43,424 bases of DNA from Candidatus Omnitrophota bacterium (GTDB lineage: Bacteria; Omnitrophota; Gorgyraeia; Tantalellales; Tantalellaceae), in assembly GCA_016783605.1 (NCBI GenBank), contig JADHWG010000009.1:1-43424 (forward strand). Direction: 5' to 3'. The stretch's first letter is position 1; each line of letters opens with the position of its first letter. A model generated the notes under the pieces. It saw only the letters and a program-made list of their open reading frames with translations. It made no database searches and was not told the origin of the DNA. Shown here one piece after another: positions 25,599 through 34,290 of the stretch. Both the position numbers and the translations under genes were made by a program.

Positions 25599-26942
25599 GT
25601 GAGTTATATTGCGCATTCGGAAAAAGATAAAAAAGAGATGCTCTCGGCGCTCGGAATAAGATCGGGCGATATAGACGAACTTTTTAAAGGAATACCGGAA
25701 TCGTTCAAGAAGATATCGATAGATCTTCCGGAAGGCAGATCGGAATTTGAAATTGAAGAATACTTGAAGGGTTTGGCCGGGAAAAATGCTACGGAACTCG
25801 TCACATTTGTCGGCGGCGGTTTTTATGATCATTATATCCCCGCCGCGATAGACGCTTTAGTTTCGCGGCAAGAATTTTATTCCGCTTATACGCCGTATCA
25901 GCCGGAAGCCTCTCAAGGGACTTTACAGGCGATGTATGAATATCAAAGTTTGATATGCCGCTTGACGTCCATGGAAGCGGCCAACGCTTCGCTTTATGAC
26001 GGCGGTACGGCGCTTTATGAAGCGGCGATGATGGCCGTTCGGATAACCGGCCGCAAAAAGATCATAATGGGCGGCGGAGTGAATCCCATATACCGGAAAA
26101 TGATGTATTCATATACCACCAATCTTTCCATAGATTTTGTTGAGACGGAAGTTTCTCACGGGCAGAGCTCTCGGGGAGGAATAAAAAAGCATCTTGATGA
26201 GGAGACAGCCGCCGTTATCGTTCAAAACCCGAATTTTTTCGGCGCGATCGATGACCATAGCGATATCGCTGAAGCCGCTCACGCCTCGGGCGCGTTAATG
26301 ATAGAAAGCGTATACCCGATAGCGTTAGGCGTGTTAAAAACTCCGAAAGAAATGGGCGCTGATATTGTGACAGGCGAGGGACAAAGTCTGGGTATCCCGC
26401 TTTCATTCGGAGGGCCGTATCTGGGCTTCATGGCCGTACGAAAGAAATTCGTCAGAAAAATGCCGGGGCGTATTGCCGGACGAACAAAAGACTCCTCCGG
26501 CCGCGACGGATTTGTTCTTACATTACAGGCGCGGGAACAACATATCCGCCGAGAGAAAGCCACTTCAAACATATGTTCAAATGAAGCGCTTTGCGCGCTC
26601 AGGGCTTTGATCTATATGTGCCTTATAGGCAAAGAGGGTATAAAAAACGTTGCCGAACTTTCCCGAGCAAAGAGTGAATACGCGAAAACACAGCTGGGAA
26701 AAATAAAGGGCGTGGAAGTGAAAAGAAGTTCTCCGACATTTAACGAGTTTGTCGTTAAACTCCCGAAAGATCCCAACGAGGTTATCGGAAAGTTGATCCC
26801 GAAAAAGATCGCTCCCGGATTTCCGCTGAAAAGATATTATAAGAACATGGATAATTATTTGCTTGTCGCGGTAACCGAGAAAAGAACTCGGCAGGAAATA
26901 GATCTATTGGCGAAAGAACTGGAGAGTGCGTTATGGAATTGA
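25599..26942 (+). CDS. gcvPA: Glycine dehydrogenase (decarboxylating) subunit 1
   Basis: The 447-residue protein is the N-terminal half of the P protein in the split two-gene arrangement found in many anaerobes, archaea and Gram-positives. Features are FVGGGFYDHYIPAAID near residue 71, AYTPYQPEASQGTLQ near 95, SLYDGGTALYEAA, and SFGGPYLGFMAV near 269. It pairs with GcvPB to decarboxylate glycine with PLP. A GTG start at 25599 follows AAGGAG (25585-25590) by eight bases. Its end overlaps gcvPB by 10 bp, so the two are translationally coupled, matching their 1:1 assembly. Confidence 0.97.
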   Translation: MSYIAHSEKDKKEMLSALGIRSGDIDELFKGIPESFKKISIDLPEGRSEFEIEEYLKGLAGKNATELVTFVGGGFYDHYIPAAIDALVSRQEFYSAYTPYQPEASQGTLQAMYEYQSLICRLTSMEAANASLYDGGTALYEAAMMAVRITGRKKIIMGGGVNPIYRKMMYSYTTNLSIDFVETEVSHGQSSRGGIKKHLDEETAAVIVQNPNFFGAIDDHSDIAEAAHASGALMIESVYPIALGVLKTPKEMGADIVTGEGQSLGIPLSFGGPYLGFMAVRKKFVRKMPGRIAGRTKDSSGRDGFVLTLQAREQHIRREKATSNICSNEALCALRALIYMCLIGKEGIKNVAELSRAKSEYAKTQLGKIKGVEVKRSSPTFNEFVVKLPKDPNEVIGKLIPKKIAPGFPLKRYYKNMDNYLLVAVTEKRTRQEIDLLAKELESALWN

Positions 26943-28375
26943 TATTAAACAAATCAGTGCAGGGGAGAAAAGGCATTATGTTTCCTCCGTTAGATGTTCC
27001 TCGGGCTAAAAAACTGAACGAAAAATATTTAAGAGAGCATGACGCGGAACTTCCGAGTGTGTCCGAACCGGAAGTGGTTAGACATTTCACAAACCTTTCC
27101 AGACAGAATTTCGGCGTTGATTCCAATTTTTATCCGTTGGGTTCATGCACGATGAAATATAATCCGAAATTTACCGAACGCGTCGCGTCCGGCGAACGGT
27201 TCACTTCACTGCACCCGCTCGCGCCTCAGCTTGCCGAAGGCGCTCGTTTTACGCAAGGCGCGCTTGAAGTGGTAAGCAACCTTGAAGGCGCGCTTTCGAA
27301 AATTACGGGTATGGACGCGTTCACCACTCAGCCCGCCGCCGGCGCGCACGGCGAGCTTACGGGAGTTATGCTTATCGCCGCGTATCACAGGCAAAAAGAA
27401 AATAAAAAAAAACATATATTGATCCCCGATTCCGGACACGGAACCAATCCCGCGACTGCCGCGATAGCCGGATACACGGTTAAAACAATACCTTCCGACG
27501 ATAACGGAGTTATGGATATTGATGAATTTAAACGCCTCTTGAATAAAGATACGGCGGCGGTTATGTTGACGTGCCCGAACACCTTAGGTGTTTTTAATCC
27601 GCGCGTTAAAGAAATCTCACACCTTGCGCATGAAGCGGGAGCGCTTATGTATTATGACGGGGCCAATTTGAACGCCATTTTGGGAAAGGTGCGTCCCGGA
27701 GACCTCGGGTTTGATGTGGTGCATCTCAATCTTCATAAAACTTTCGCGACGCCTCATGGCGGCGGCGGGCCCGGGTCAGGTCCGGTGGGCGTAAAAAAAG
27801 AACTGATACCGTTTTTGCCGATCCCGAGAATACGGAAAACAAAAAAGAAAATGTTCGAGCTCGATTTTGAAGAGCCGCTTTCCATCGGGTATATTTCTCC
27901 TTTTTACGGTAATTTTGCCGTTATGCTGAAAGCGTACGCGTATATTTTGCTTCTTGGGAAAAACGGATTGGTTGAGGTAAGTGAAAACGCGGTATTGAAC
28001 GCGAATTATTTAAAACACCATCTTTCAAAACATTACGAAACCCCGTATTCCAAAAACTGTCTGCACGAATTTGTAATATCCGCCAGTCGTCAGGCTAAAA
28101 AAGGTGTGCGTGCCATAGATATAGCAAAAGCCTTGATCGATGAAGGTATTCACCCGCCGACGGTATATTTCCCGCTTATTGTTAAAGAAGCCATGATGAT
28201 CGAACCCACCGAAACGGAATCGAAAGAGACTTTAGACAAATTTATCGAAGTTATGGTGAACTTGGCGCGTCTCGCGGAAAGCAACCCCAAAATTTTCAAA
28301 ACTTTTCCAAAAACAACACCCGTAAACCGACTAGACGAAGTAAAAGCCGCCAAAGACATGAACATAGCCGGATAG
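26933..28375 (+). CDS. gcvPB: Glycine dehydrogenase (decarboxylating) subunit 2
   Basis: The 480-residue catalytic half of the split P protein. The PLP lysine is K269 in LNLHKTFATPHGGGGPGSGP. The substrate region SNFYPLGSCTMKYNP lies near residue 64, and TTQPAAGAHGELTG near 129. It starts inside the last codons of gcvPA. With GcvT and GcvH the system can oxidise glycine to CO2, ammonia and methylene-tetrahydrofolate, or run in reverse for glycine synthesis. Length and motifs are complete. Confidence 0.97.
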   Translation: MELILNKSVQGRKGIMFPPLDVPRAKKLNEKYLREHDAELPSVSEPEVVRHFTNLSRQNFGVDSNFYPLGSCTMKYNPKFTERVASGERFTSLHPLAPQLAEGARFTQGALEVVSNLEGALSKITGMDAFTTQPAAGAHGELTGVMLIAAYHRQKENKKKHILIPDSGHGTNPATAAIAGYTVKTIPSDDNGVMDIDEFKRLLNKDTAAVMLTCPNTLGVFNPRVKEISHLAHEAGALMYYDGANLNAILGKVRPGDLGFDVVHLNLHKTFATPHGGGGPGSGPVGVKKELIPFLPIPRIRKTKKKMFELDFEEPLSIGYISPFYGNFAVMLKAYAYILLLGKNGLVEVSENAVLNANYLKHHLSKHYETPYSKNCLHEFVISASRQAKKGVRAIDIAKALIDEGIHPPTVYFPLIVKEAMMIEPTETESKETLDKFIEVMVNLARLAESNPKIFKTFPKTTPVNRLDEVKAAKDMNIAG

Positions 28376-28426
28376 CCGGTTATGCTAGTTATCAATTAAA
28401 CCTCGTAGATAGGTATCGCAAACAGA

Positions 28427-28486
28427 TGTTAGAAGAACCCATCACTACCAACCTCGTAGGTTGGTAGTGATGGGTTCTTCTAACAC
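28427..28486. repeat. Long family A hairpin with CGT triloop
   Basis: The left arm (28427-28454, TGTTAGAAGAACCC...AACCT) and right arm (AGGTTGGTAGTG...CTAACA) pair over about 27 bp with a single bulged C, closing on the triplet CGT. A degenerate extra copy, CCTCGTAGATAGG, lies at 28401-28413. The element ends 5 bp before the GGGAGAGG ribosome site of the lipoate ligase gene. Confidence 0.85.
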
Positions 28487-28502
28487 TAAGGGAGAGGTAA
28501 TT

Positions 28503-29228
28503 GTGCGTATTGTAAAATATTCTTGCGGAAATTCTGAGGAGATGATCGCGCTGGATGAGGTGCTTTTGGATAAAGCCGAATGCGGCGAAATTGGCGAAAC
28601 TTTGCGTTTTTGGGAAGCTAAAGATCATTTCATAGTTGTCGGGCGAGCAGGGAAAGTGCAAGAAGACTGTTTTGTTTCCGTATGCCGCCGCGATAGAATA
28701 AAGATAATACGCCGCGCGTCCGGGGGCGGCGCGGTTTTGCAAGGACCGGGATGTTTGAATTTTTCATTGGTGCTTTCTTATGAAAAAGACGAAAGGTATA
28801 AGAAAATTACGGATTCTTACGAAAGTATTTTGGGCAGTATCGCCGCGAGTTTTCAGAAGACCGGATTAAACGTGGAATTTTTTCCAACGTCAGACCTTGC
28901 TCTTGACGGTAAAAAAATATCCGGAAATGCCCAGGCGCGAAAACGTAAATTTTTTCTGCACCACGGTACGCTTCTCTATGATCTTGATCTGCCGCGCGTT
29001 GGGAAATACTTAAGACATCCCGCGCGTGAGCCCGTTTATCGTCTTGAGCGTCCGCACAAAAACTTTTTAACGAATATTCCGGTAACACCGTCCGTTTTGT
29101 GTGAAACAATCGAAAATGTATTTACTACAGGCGAAAATGAGTACTCTCTTCGGAAGGAAGATATGGATCAGATGCGGAGCTTGGCGATATCAAAATACTC
29201 GAAAGACGATTGGAACTACGTTTTCTAA
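28503..29228 (+). CDS. lplA: Lipoate-protein ligase A family protein
   Basis: The 241-residue BPL/LplA-family protein has RRASGGGAVLQGPGCLNFSL near residue 62, the lipoate-binding loop of the family; the usual histidine after the V is replaced by Q. KKISGNAQARKRKFFLHHGT carries the catalytic lysine at about residue 140. Family members use ATP to attach lipoate or octanoate to carrier lysines; some only transfer octanoate. GTG 28503 is chosen because GGGAGAGG precedes it; an ATG further upstream would start within the hairpin at 28427-28486. It follows gcvPB by 127 bp, so GcvH is its probable client, and LipA at 13794 could act on the octanoylated product. Full LplA enzymes have an additional C-terminal domain; this one is of the short type. 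Confidence 0.9.
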   Translation: MRIVKYSCGNSEEMIALDEVLLDKAECGEIGETLRFWEAKDHFIVVGRAGKVQEDCFVSVCRRDRIKIIRRASGGGAVLQGPGCLNFSLVLSYEKDERYKKITDSYESILGSIAASFQKTGLNVEFFPTSDLALDGKKISGNAQARKRKFFLHHGTLLYDLDLPRVGKYLRHPAREPVYRLERPHKNFLTNIPVTPSVLCETIENVFTTGENEYSLRKEDMDQMRSLAISKYSKDDWNYVF

Positions 29229-29254
29229 AATAACATCCAATCCCAAAACAACTT

Positions 29255-29280
29255 CGTAGGGGCACGGCATGCCGTGCCCT
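29255..29280. repeat. Family B REP palindrome between convergent genes
   Basis: CGTAGG is followed by a GGCACGGCATGCCGTGCC palindrome. It lies between lplA (plus) and the lipoprotein gene (minus) and ends just before the latter's stop codon. Confidence 0.88.
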
Positions 29281-29283
29281 CAC

Positions 29284-29700
29284 TTACTTTAATCCTTCAA
29301 AAATAATTTTTTCCCCCGTTTGTACAACACTCGTACTTAAAGAGCCCAAAGTTATTTTGGTTTTATTGTCATCAATAATTTCAAAAAATATGCCCAGGCG
29401 CGTGGTGTCAACCTGTTTCGTGAAATTCATCGCGACGATATATTTTCCCCACATATTGCTTTGATAGATCGTCAGGCTGTGTGCTTTAAGAATGCCGAGA
29501 GTTTTATTGAACGCGGTTTCATAAGGCATTGAAACAACTTTTTCTCTGCCGTTCTCACGCGCGGCTTGTCTAAGGTCTTGAACATTAAATCCCGCCAGAG
29601 GCGTAAGATTTAAACAAGTAAACGGAAATTGAGCGCATCCCGCCAACAGAGTGGAAGAAATAAAAATCGAGGTCAAAATATACTTAACGTGATTTTTCAT
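29284..29700 (-). CDS. Small lipoprotein of unknown function
   Basis: The 138-residue protein starts MKNHVKYILTSIFISS and has a clear lipobox, LLAGC, with the lipidated cysteine near residue 22. The mature part is a small alpha/beta domain of about 115 residues with no recognisable catalytic motif; the pattern of a helix followed by four strands suggests a small periplasmic binding-type domain. Start 29700 is preferred because a GGAG sequence lies upstream on the minus strand; a more upstream ATG would add six residues before the signal peptide. It is convergent with lplA and divergent from pckG. Function unknown. Confidence 0.85.
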   Translation of the reverse strand: MKNHVKYILTSIFISSTLLAGCAQFPFTCLNLTPLAGFNVQDLRQAARENGREKVVSMPYETAFNKTLGILKAHSLTIYQSNMWGKYIVAMNFTKQVDTTRLGIFFEIIDDNKTKITLGSLSTSVVQTGEKIIFEGLK

Positions 29701-30002
29701 TAAATGCTCTCCGATCAATTAGGTAGATTATATAACCGAACACAAGAAATTTCAATAAAATTGTAGGGGCACATTGCATGTGCCCCATTGCGTGCGCCAC
29801 ATTGATTTTTTAGTGTAACGTCTATGTTTATAGGACGATATGAGGAGGTTTAGACAGAAAGGGCGTTAATGTTTGACACCGCGCGCGTTCTATTATAACA
29901 TATATGGTCTAATGCACCGCGCGGGGAGTTTCTGTCGCGGGATTTGCGGGGCGAGTGGGAACGATTAATTGTATGGGCCTAAAAGAAAAAGGAGAAAAGT
30001 GG
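29701..30002. other. Intergenic region upstream of pckG
   Basis: 302 bp between divergent genes. It holds a family B palindrome at 29763-29786 (GTAGGGGCACATTGCATGTGCCCC), the pckG promoter candidate at 29873-29899 and a 9-bp direct repeat CACCGCGCG at 29877-29885 and 29915-29923. An AT-rich stretch at 29725-29760 may hold the lipoprotein gene's promoter, which I could not define. No ORF is supported. Confidence 0.7.
29873..29899 (+). promoter_or_regulatory. Probable pckG promoter
   Basis: TTGACA at 29873-29878 is a perfect -35. TATAAC at 29894-29899 is the best -10, with a short 15-bp spacer. Two CACCGCGCG copies bracket it, one overlapping the -35 and one just after the expected start, which could be an operator pair. 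Confidence 0.55.
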
Positions 30003-31895
30003 ATGAAGCAGGAATACATGGATATATTGAAAGATAAATGTGACGGGAAAAACCTTGAAAAATTAGAGGCGCTAAAAAACGAAAAAGTATTCGAATTTGT
30101 GGCAAAATATGTGAAATTGTGTAATCCCGCCTCAATTTTCGTCAGAACCGACTCGGAAGAAGATGCCGCGTACTTAAGAGGAAAAACTTTGGAAAACGCA
30201 GAAGAAAAAACTCTTAAAACAGAAGGGCATTCCGTTCATTTCGACGGATATTACGACCAGGCGCGGGATAAATCAAATACCAAATATCTGCTTCGTCCTG
30301 ACGAGGTCTTAGGTTCGGATATAAGGTCCGAAGACAGAGTGAAAGGGCTGAAAGAAATACATACTCTTCTTGAGAACATGATGGCGGGGAAAGAAATGTA
30401 TGTATGTTTTTTCTGTCTAGGACCGACCGGTTCAAAGTTTTCGATTCCCGCCGTACAGATAACAGATTCCAGTTATGTCGCGCATTCGGAAGATCTTCTG
30501 TATCGAAGCGGTTATGAAGAATTCCGTAAGAACGAAAACACTGAAAGGTTTTTTCGTTTTGTTCATTCCGCGGGTGCATTAAAAAATGGCGTAAGCTCTG
30601 ACGTGTACAATCGCCGCGTGTATATCGATCTTGAAAAAGAGATGGTTTTCAGCACAAATACGCAGTATGCGGGTAATACTGTCGGCTTAAAGAAGTTATC
30701 TATGCGCCTCGCGATAAAACGCGCTTCAGAAGAAGGATGGCTTACCGAACACATGTTTGTTATGGGAGTTAACGGAAATGACGGAAAGAGAGTTACTTAT
30801 TTTACCGGTTCATTTCCGAGTGCCTGCGGAAAGACTGCGACAGCCATGCTTGAAGATGAAAAAATAATCGGAGACGACATCGCGTATTTAAGAGAAATTG
30901 ACGGCAAAATTCGCGCGGTAAACGTTGAACGAGGAATTTTCGGGATCATTCAGAACGTGAGCGAAAAAAGCGATCCGGAAATATTTGAAGCGCTTACTTC
31001 TCCGGGCGAGGTTATTTTTTCCAACGTGCTTGTTGACTCGGATAATAACCCGCGCTGGCTTGGTGACGGACGCGCGGAACCCGAAAGAGGGGTAAATTTT
31101 TCCGGCGAATGGACAAACGGAAAAAAAGGACCGGATGATAACGAGGTATTTTTTTCACACAAGAACGCGAGATATACCATCAAACTGAAAAACCTAAAAA
31201 ATTGTGATGAAAACCTGGAAAACCCAGAAGGTGTGGAAATCGGAGGCGTTATATACGGAGGAAGAGATTCCGATACGAGCGTTCCGGCGCTACAGTCTTT
31301 TGATTGGGAACACGGCATATTAAGTCAGGCCGCGGCGATAGAGTCGGAAACCACTTCCGCCACGCTCGGCGCGGAAGGGGTAAGAAAATTTAATCTGATG
31401 GCCAACTTGGATTTTCTTTCCATTCCGATCGGAAGATATATTCAGAACAATCTTGATATAGTGAAAAATGCTGAAAAAATTCCGCTTATTTTTCATGTGA
31501 ACTATTTCCTTAAAGGAGAAGATAAAGAATATCTCAACGGCATAAAGGATAAACATGTATGGCTAAAGTGGATGGAACTTAGAGTCGCCGGAGAGGCGGA
31601 CGCGATAAAAACACCAACCGGATATATCCCGAAATATGAAGATCTAAAAGTGCTGTTCAAACAAGTGCTCGATAAAGAATATTCCAAAGAGGAATATGAA
31701 GAACAGTTTAAATTGCGTATAAGGGAAAATATCGCGAAGATAGAAAGAATTAAAGCGATCTATCAAAAGAAAGTTTTTGATACGCCGGCAATTTTAATAA
31801 AAACGCTTAACGATCAAAAAAAACGGTTAGAAGATTGTCAAAACGCCAATGGCGATTATGTGTCTCCGTTTGTTTTGGAAAACACGCAAGATTAA
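30003..31895 (+). CDS. pckG: Phosphoenolpyruvate carboxykinase (GTP)
   Basis: The 630-residue protein interconverts oxaloacetate and PEP with GTP/GDP. The P-loop FPSACGKTATAM holds the reactive C275 and K277. CFFCLGPTGSKFSIPAVQITDSSYV near residue 140 and GDDIAYL near 291 fit the GTP-dependent class; the ATP-dependent enzyme is unrelated in these regions. Length is in the family range. ATG 30003 follows a GGAG site; an upstream in-frame start would give 16 unconserved residues. Whether it runs toward PEP (gluconeogenesis) or toward oxaloacetate (anaplerosis, as in some fermenters) cannot be told from sequence. purC follows after 27 bp, so the two are probably co-transcribed. Confidence 0.95.
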   Translation: MKQEYMDILKDKCDGKNLEKLEALKNEKVFEFVAKYVKLCNPASIFVRTDSEEDAAYLRGKTLENAEEKTLKTEGHSVHFDGYYDQARDKSNTKYLLRPDEVLGSDIRSEDRVKGLKEIHTLLENMMAGKEMYVCFFCLGPTGSKFSIPAVQITDSSYVAHSEDLLYRSGYEEFRKNENTERFFRFVHSAGALKNGVSSDVYNRRVYIDLEKEMVFSTNTQYAGNTVGLKKLSMRLAIKRASEEGWLTEHMFVMGVNGNDGKRVTYFTGSFPSACGKTATAMLEDEKIIGDDIAYLREIDGKIRAVNVERGIFGIIQNVSEKSDPEIFEALTSPGEVIFSNVLVDSDNNPRWLGDGRAEPERGVNFSGEWTNGKKGPDDNEVFFSHKNARYTIKLKNLKNCDENLENPEGVEIGGVIYGGRDSDTSVPALQSFDWEHGILSQAAAIESETTSATLGAEGVRKFNLMANLDFLSIPIGRYIQNNLDIVKNAEKIPLIFHVNYFLKGEDKEYLNGIKDKHVWLKWMELRVAGEADAIKTPTGYIPKYEDLKVLFKQVLDKEYSKEEYEEQFKLRIRENIAKIERIKAIYQKKVFDTPAILIKTLNDQKKRLEDCQNANGDYVSPFVLENTQD

Positions 31896-31922
31896 AACGT
31901 TTAATTTAATCGGGAGGATATG

Positions 31923-32831
31923 ATGCAGACGTTAAAACCTTTATTGTCACCGGAACTGAAAGATATACCTCTTCTAAAAAAGGGGAAAGTCCGTAACGTG
32001 TATGACATGGGCAAAGAACTTCTTTTTGTGACCACTGACAGGATATCGGCGTTTGACGTTATTCTGCCCAGCGGGATACCCGATAAAGGCAAAGTTCTCA
32101 ACATGATCTCGGTTTTTTGGTTTGAGTTTACCAAAAACATGATCAAGAACCATGTGATCACCGCCGATCCGGATGAAATGGTTGCGAAGGAAGAACGTCT
32201 CGCGCCGTACAAAGATATGCTCACCGGAAGAAGTATGCTGGTAAAAAAAGCCGAGCCGATCATGGCCGAATGCGTTGTGAGAGGTTATATTTCCGGCTCC
32301 GCGTGGAAAGATTACCAAAAAACCGGCATGGTTTGCGGTATCAAATTACCGGAAGGTCTAAAAAATTCGCAAAAACTTCCCGAACCCATATTCACGCCTT
32401 CAACCAAAGCGGATGTTGGTCATGACATGAATATTTCCGAAGAAGAGATGGCCGAAATCGTCGGAGAAGACGTTATCGCGCTTTTAAAAGAAAAAAGTTT
32501 GGCGCTTTATACCGCGGCGAGCGTTTATGCTTTGTCCAAAGGAATAATAATTGCCGATACAAAATTTGAGTTTGGAAAGATCGGTGAAGATATAATACTT
32601 ATGGATGAAGCGCTTACTCCGGATTCTTCAAGGTTTTGGCCGAAAGACGATTATGAACCGGGCCGCGTTCAAAAAAGTTTTGACAAACAGTTCGTAAGAG
32701 ATTATCTCGAAACTTTGGACTGGGACAAAACACCTCCCGGACCGACCCTTCCGGAAGAAATAAGTGTTAAAACGTCCATGAAGTACAAAGAGGCGTACAA
32801 AATATTAACAGGAAAAGAACTGGATGGTTAA
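31923..32831 (+). CDS. purC: Phosphoribosylaminoimidazole-succinocarboxamide synthase
   Basis: The 302-residue SAICAR synthetase joins aspartate to CAIR with ATP in purine synthesis. Signatures are KGKVRNVYDMG near residue 19, TTDRISAFDVILPSGIPDKG near 36, VRGYISGSAWKDY near 120, and FTPSTKADVGHDMN near 159. LMDEALTPDSSRFW near 222 is also diagnostic. The protein is of the longer (about 300-residue) type, not the 240-residue E. coli type. Two ATGs stand side by side at 31920 and 31923; GGAGG at 31913-31917 is better spaced for the second. It follows pckG by 27 bp. Confidence 0.97.
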   Translation: MQTLKPLLSPELKDIPLLKKGKVRNVYDMGKELLFVTTDRISAFDVILPSGIPDKGKVLNMISVFWFEFTKNMIKNHVITADPDEMVAKEERLAPYKDMLTGRSMLVKKAEPIMAECVVRGYISGSAWKDYQKTGMVCGIKLPEGLKNSQKLPEPIFTPSTKADVGHDMNISEEEMAEIVGEDVIALLKEKSLALYTAASVYALSKGIIIADTKFEFGKIGEDIILMDEALTPDSSRFWPKDDYEPGRVQKSFDKQFVRDYLETLDWDKTPPGPTLPEEISVKTSMKYKEAYKILTGKELDG

Positions 32832-32872
32832 CGTGTTCGTCTATCGGTTATTACCGTGCCGTCCGCAGGCAA

Positions 32873-32910
32873 CCTCGTAGGGGCACGGCATGCCGTGCCC
32901 TACGAAGTTA
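32873..32910. repeat. Hybrid repeat: family A foot joined to family B palindrome
   Basis: AACCTCGTAGG, the left half of family A, runs directly into GGCACGGCATGCCGTGCCC and closes with TACGAAGTT. It shows that families A and B use the same CGTAGG end. It lies between purC and the Sua5 gene. Confidence 0.85.
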
Positions 32911-32966
32911 TCTGCGGTTGGTGCGCAAAAAAACGTGTGACGTGCAGCGTGTAACTTATTTAAATC

Positions 32967-33989
32967 ATGAAACCACGAATATTAAAAATAGATCCGCAGA
33001 ATATCGACCATGACCTCCTAAAACAAGGCGTGGAGACGATCCATAATAGAGGGCTTGTGGCGTTTCCGACGGAAACCGTTTATGGATTGGGCGCGAACGC
33101 GCTTGATGCCAGAGCCGCCGCAGGTATTTTTGAAGCAAAAAAGCGTCCGCTCGACGATCCTTTAATAGTGCATATCTCCGAAAAAGAAGATCTATATCGT
33201 TTGGCAAAGAATATTTCGCCTTTGGCGGAAAAACTTATGAGCCGTTTCTGGCCAGGCCCACTTACCATAATTCTTGAAAAAACTGACTTGGTTCCGGATA
33301 TAGTGACCACAGGGCTGGGCACGGTCGCCGTGCGTATGCCTTCGGGCTCGATCGCGAAAAAGTTTATAAGCCTGGCGGGGGTTCCGATCGCCGCGCCTTC
33401 GGCCAATCTTTTCGGTCGACCTTCGCCGACAAGCGCGAAACACGTTGTTAATGACTTGACGGGAAGAATAGATATCGTTTTTGACGGCGGTAAAACTAAA
33501 ATAGGCGTTGAATCAACCGTTGTGGAATTTGATCAGGATAAAACCATTGTTCTAAGACCCGGCGGTATCAGTGTGGAAGAACTTCGTTCGATCGTGGGGG
33601 AAGTGAAAGTGTTGGACGAGAAAGCGGAACTGGTTTCGTCTCCCGGGAAATACCCCGAGCACTATTCTCCTGAAGCGAAAGTTGTTGTTATCTCACGCGA
33701 CTCCAGGCAAGTTGAAAAGGCGCTTTTAACTTTATGGGAAATGAAGTCTTACGGACTTCGAGTCGGGGTGATGGCAAAACAGGAACATATGGAGAAATAT
33801 AAGAACTTTGACGCGCAAGTTTTGGGTCCGGGATCTGACGGCAGAACTTGCGCGACGAGACTGTTTCACATATTACGCGAGTTTGACGAAAAAAACGTAG
33901 ATGTAATAGTCGCCGAAGCGATCAAAGAAGACGGATTAGGCCTCGCGGTAATGAATCGCCTACGTAAAGCCTCCGGCACAGTATCATAA
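32967..33989 (+). CDS. L-threonylcarbamoyladenylate synthase (Sua5 type)
   Basis: The 340-residue protein makes threonylcarbamoyl-AMP from threonine, bicarbonate and ATP for the t6A37 modification of ANN-decoding tRNAs. The YrdC domain (about 1-210) has FPTETVYGLGANA near residue 31, KKRPLDDPLIVHIS near 53 and VAVRMPSG near 113. After STVVEF and LRPGGIS, a flexible linker with KYPEHYSPEAKVVVIS (near 227) leads to a C-terminal Sua5 domain, absent from the short TsaC type. The partners TsaB, TsaD and TsaE are not in this window. No clear Shine-Dalgarno sequence precedes ATG 32967; the upstream ACGTGTGACGTGCAGCGTG looks like another low-complexity spacer. Confidence 0.95.
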   Translation: MKPRILKIDPQNIDHDLLKQGVETIHNRGLVAFPTETVYGLGANALDARAAAGIFEAKKRPLDDPLIVHISEKEDLYRLAKNISPLAEKLMSRFWPGPLTIILEKTDLVPDIVTTGLGTVAVRMPSGSIAKKFISLAGVPIAAPSANLFGRPSPTSAKHVVNDLTGRIDIVFDGGKTKIGVESTVVEFDQDKTIVLRPGGISVEELRSIVGEVKVLDEKAELVSSPGKYPEHYSPEAKVVVISRDSRQVEKALLTLWEMKSYGLRVGVMAKQEHMEKYKNFDAQVLGPGSDGRTCATRLFHILREFDEKNVDVIVAEAIKEDGLGLAVMNRLRKASGTVS

Positions 33990-34290
33990 TGAAAAACACC
34001 AATTTCGTAGGGGCACGGCATGCCGTGCCCTTTATTTCACACAAAACACCGATCACAAAAAGGGCGCGGAAACCGCGCCCCTACGATGACGTTGGGATAA
34101 ATAATGTGCCGAATCATTTACATGGAATAATCATATTCGTAGGGTGTACATTGTCACAATTCGGGTAACAAATTGGGAGTTAATTTGAAATACGTAGGGG
34201 CACGGCACGCCGTGCCCTTTCTGCCACACAAATCACCGATCACATAAGGGCACGGCATGCCGTGCCCCTACGTATTTGGTGTTTTTTTGT
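33990..34290. repeat. Repeat-filled convergent spacer (families B and C)
   Basis: 301 bp between convergent genes consist of four family B-type palindromes (34006-34030, 34062-34085 with GGGCGCGG/CCGCGCCC, 34194-34217, 34248-34272) and a family C unit at 34138-34195. CACCGATCACA occurs twice (about 34049 and 34235) as part of a longer direct repeat. No gene or tRNA is visible. Confidence 0.87.
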
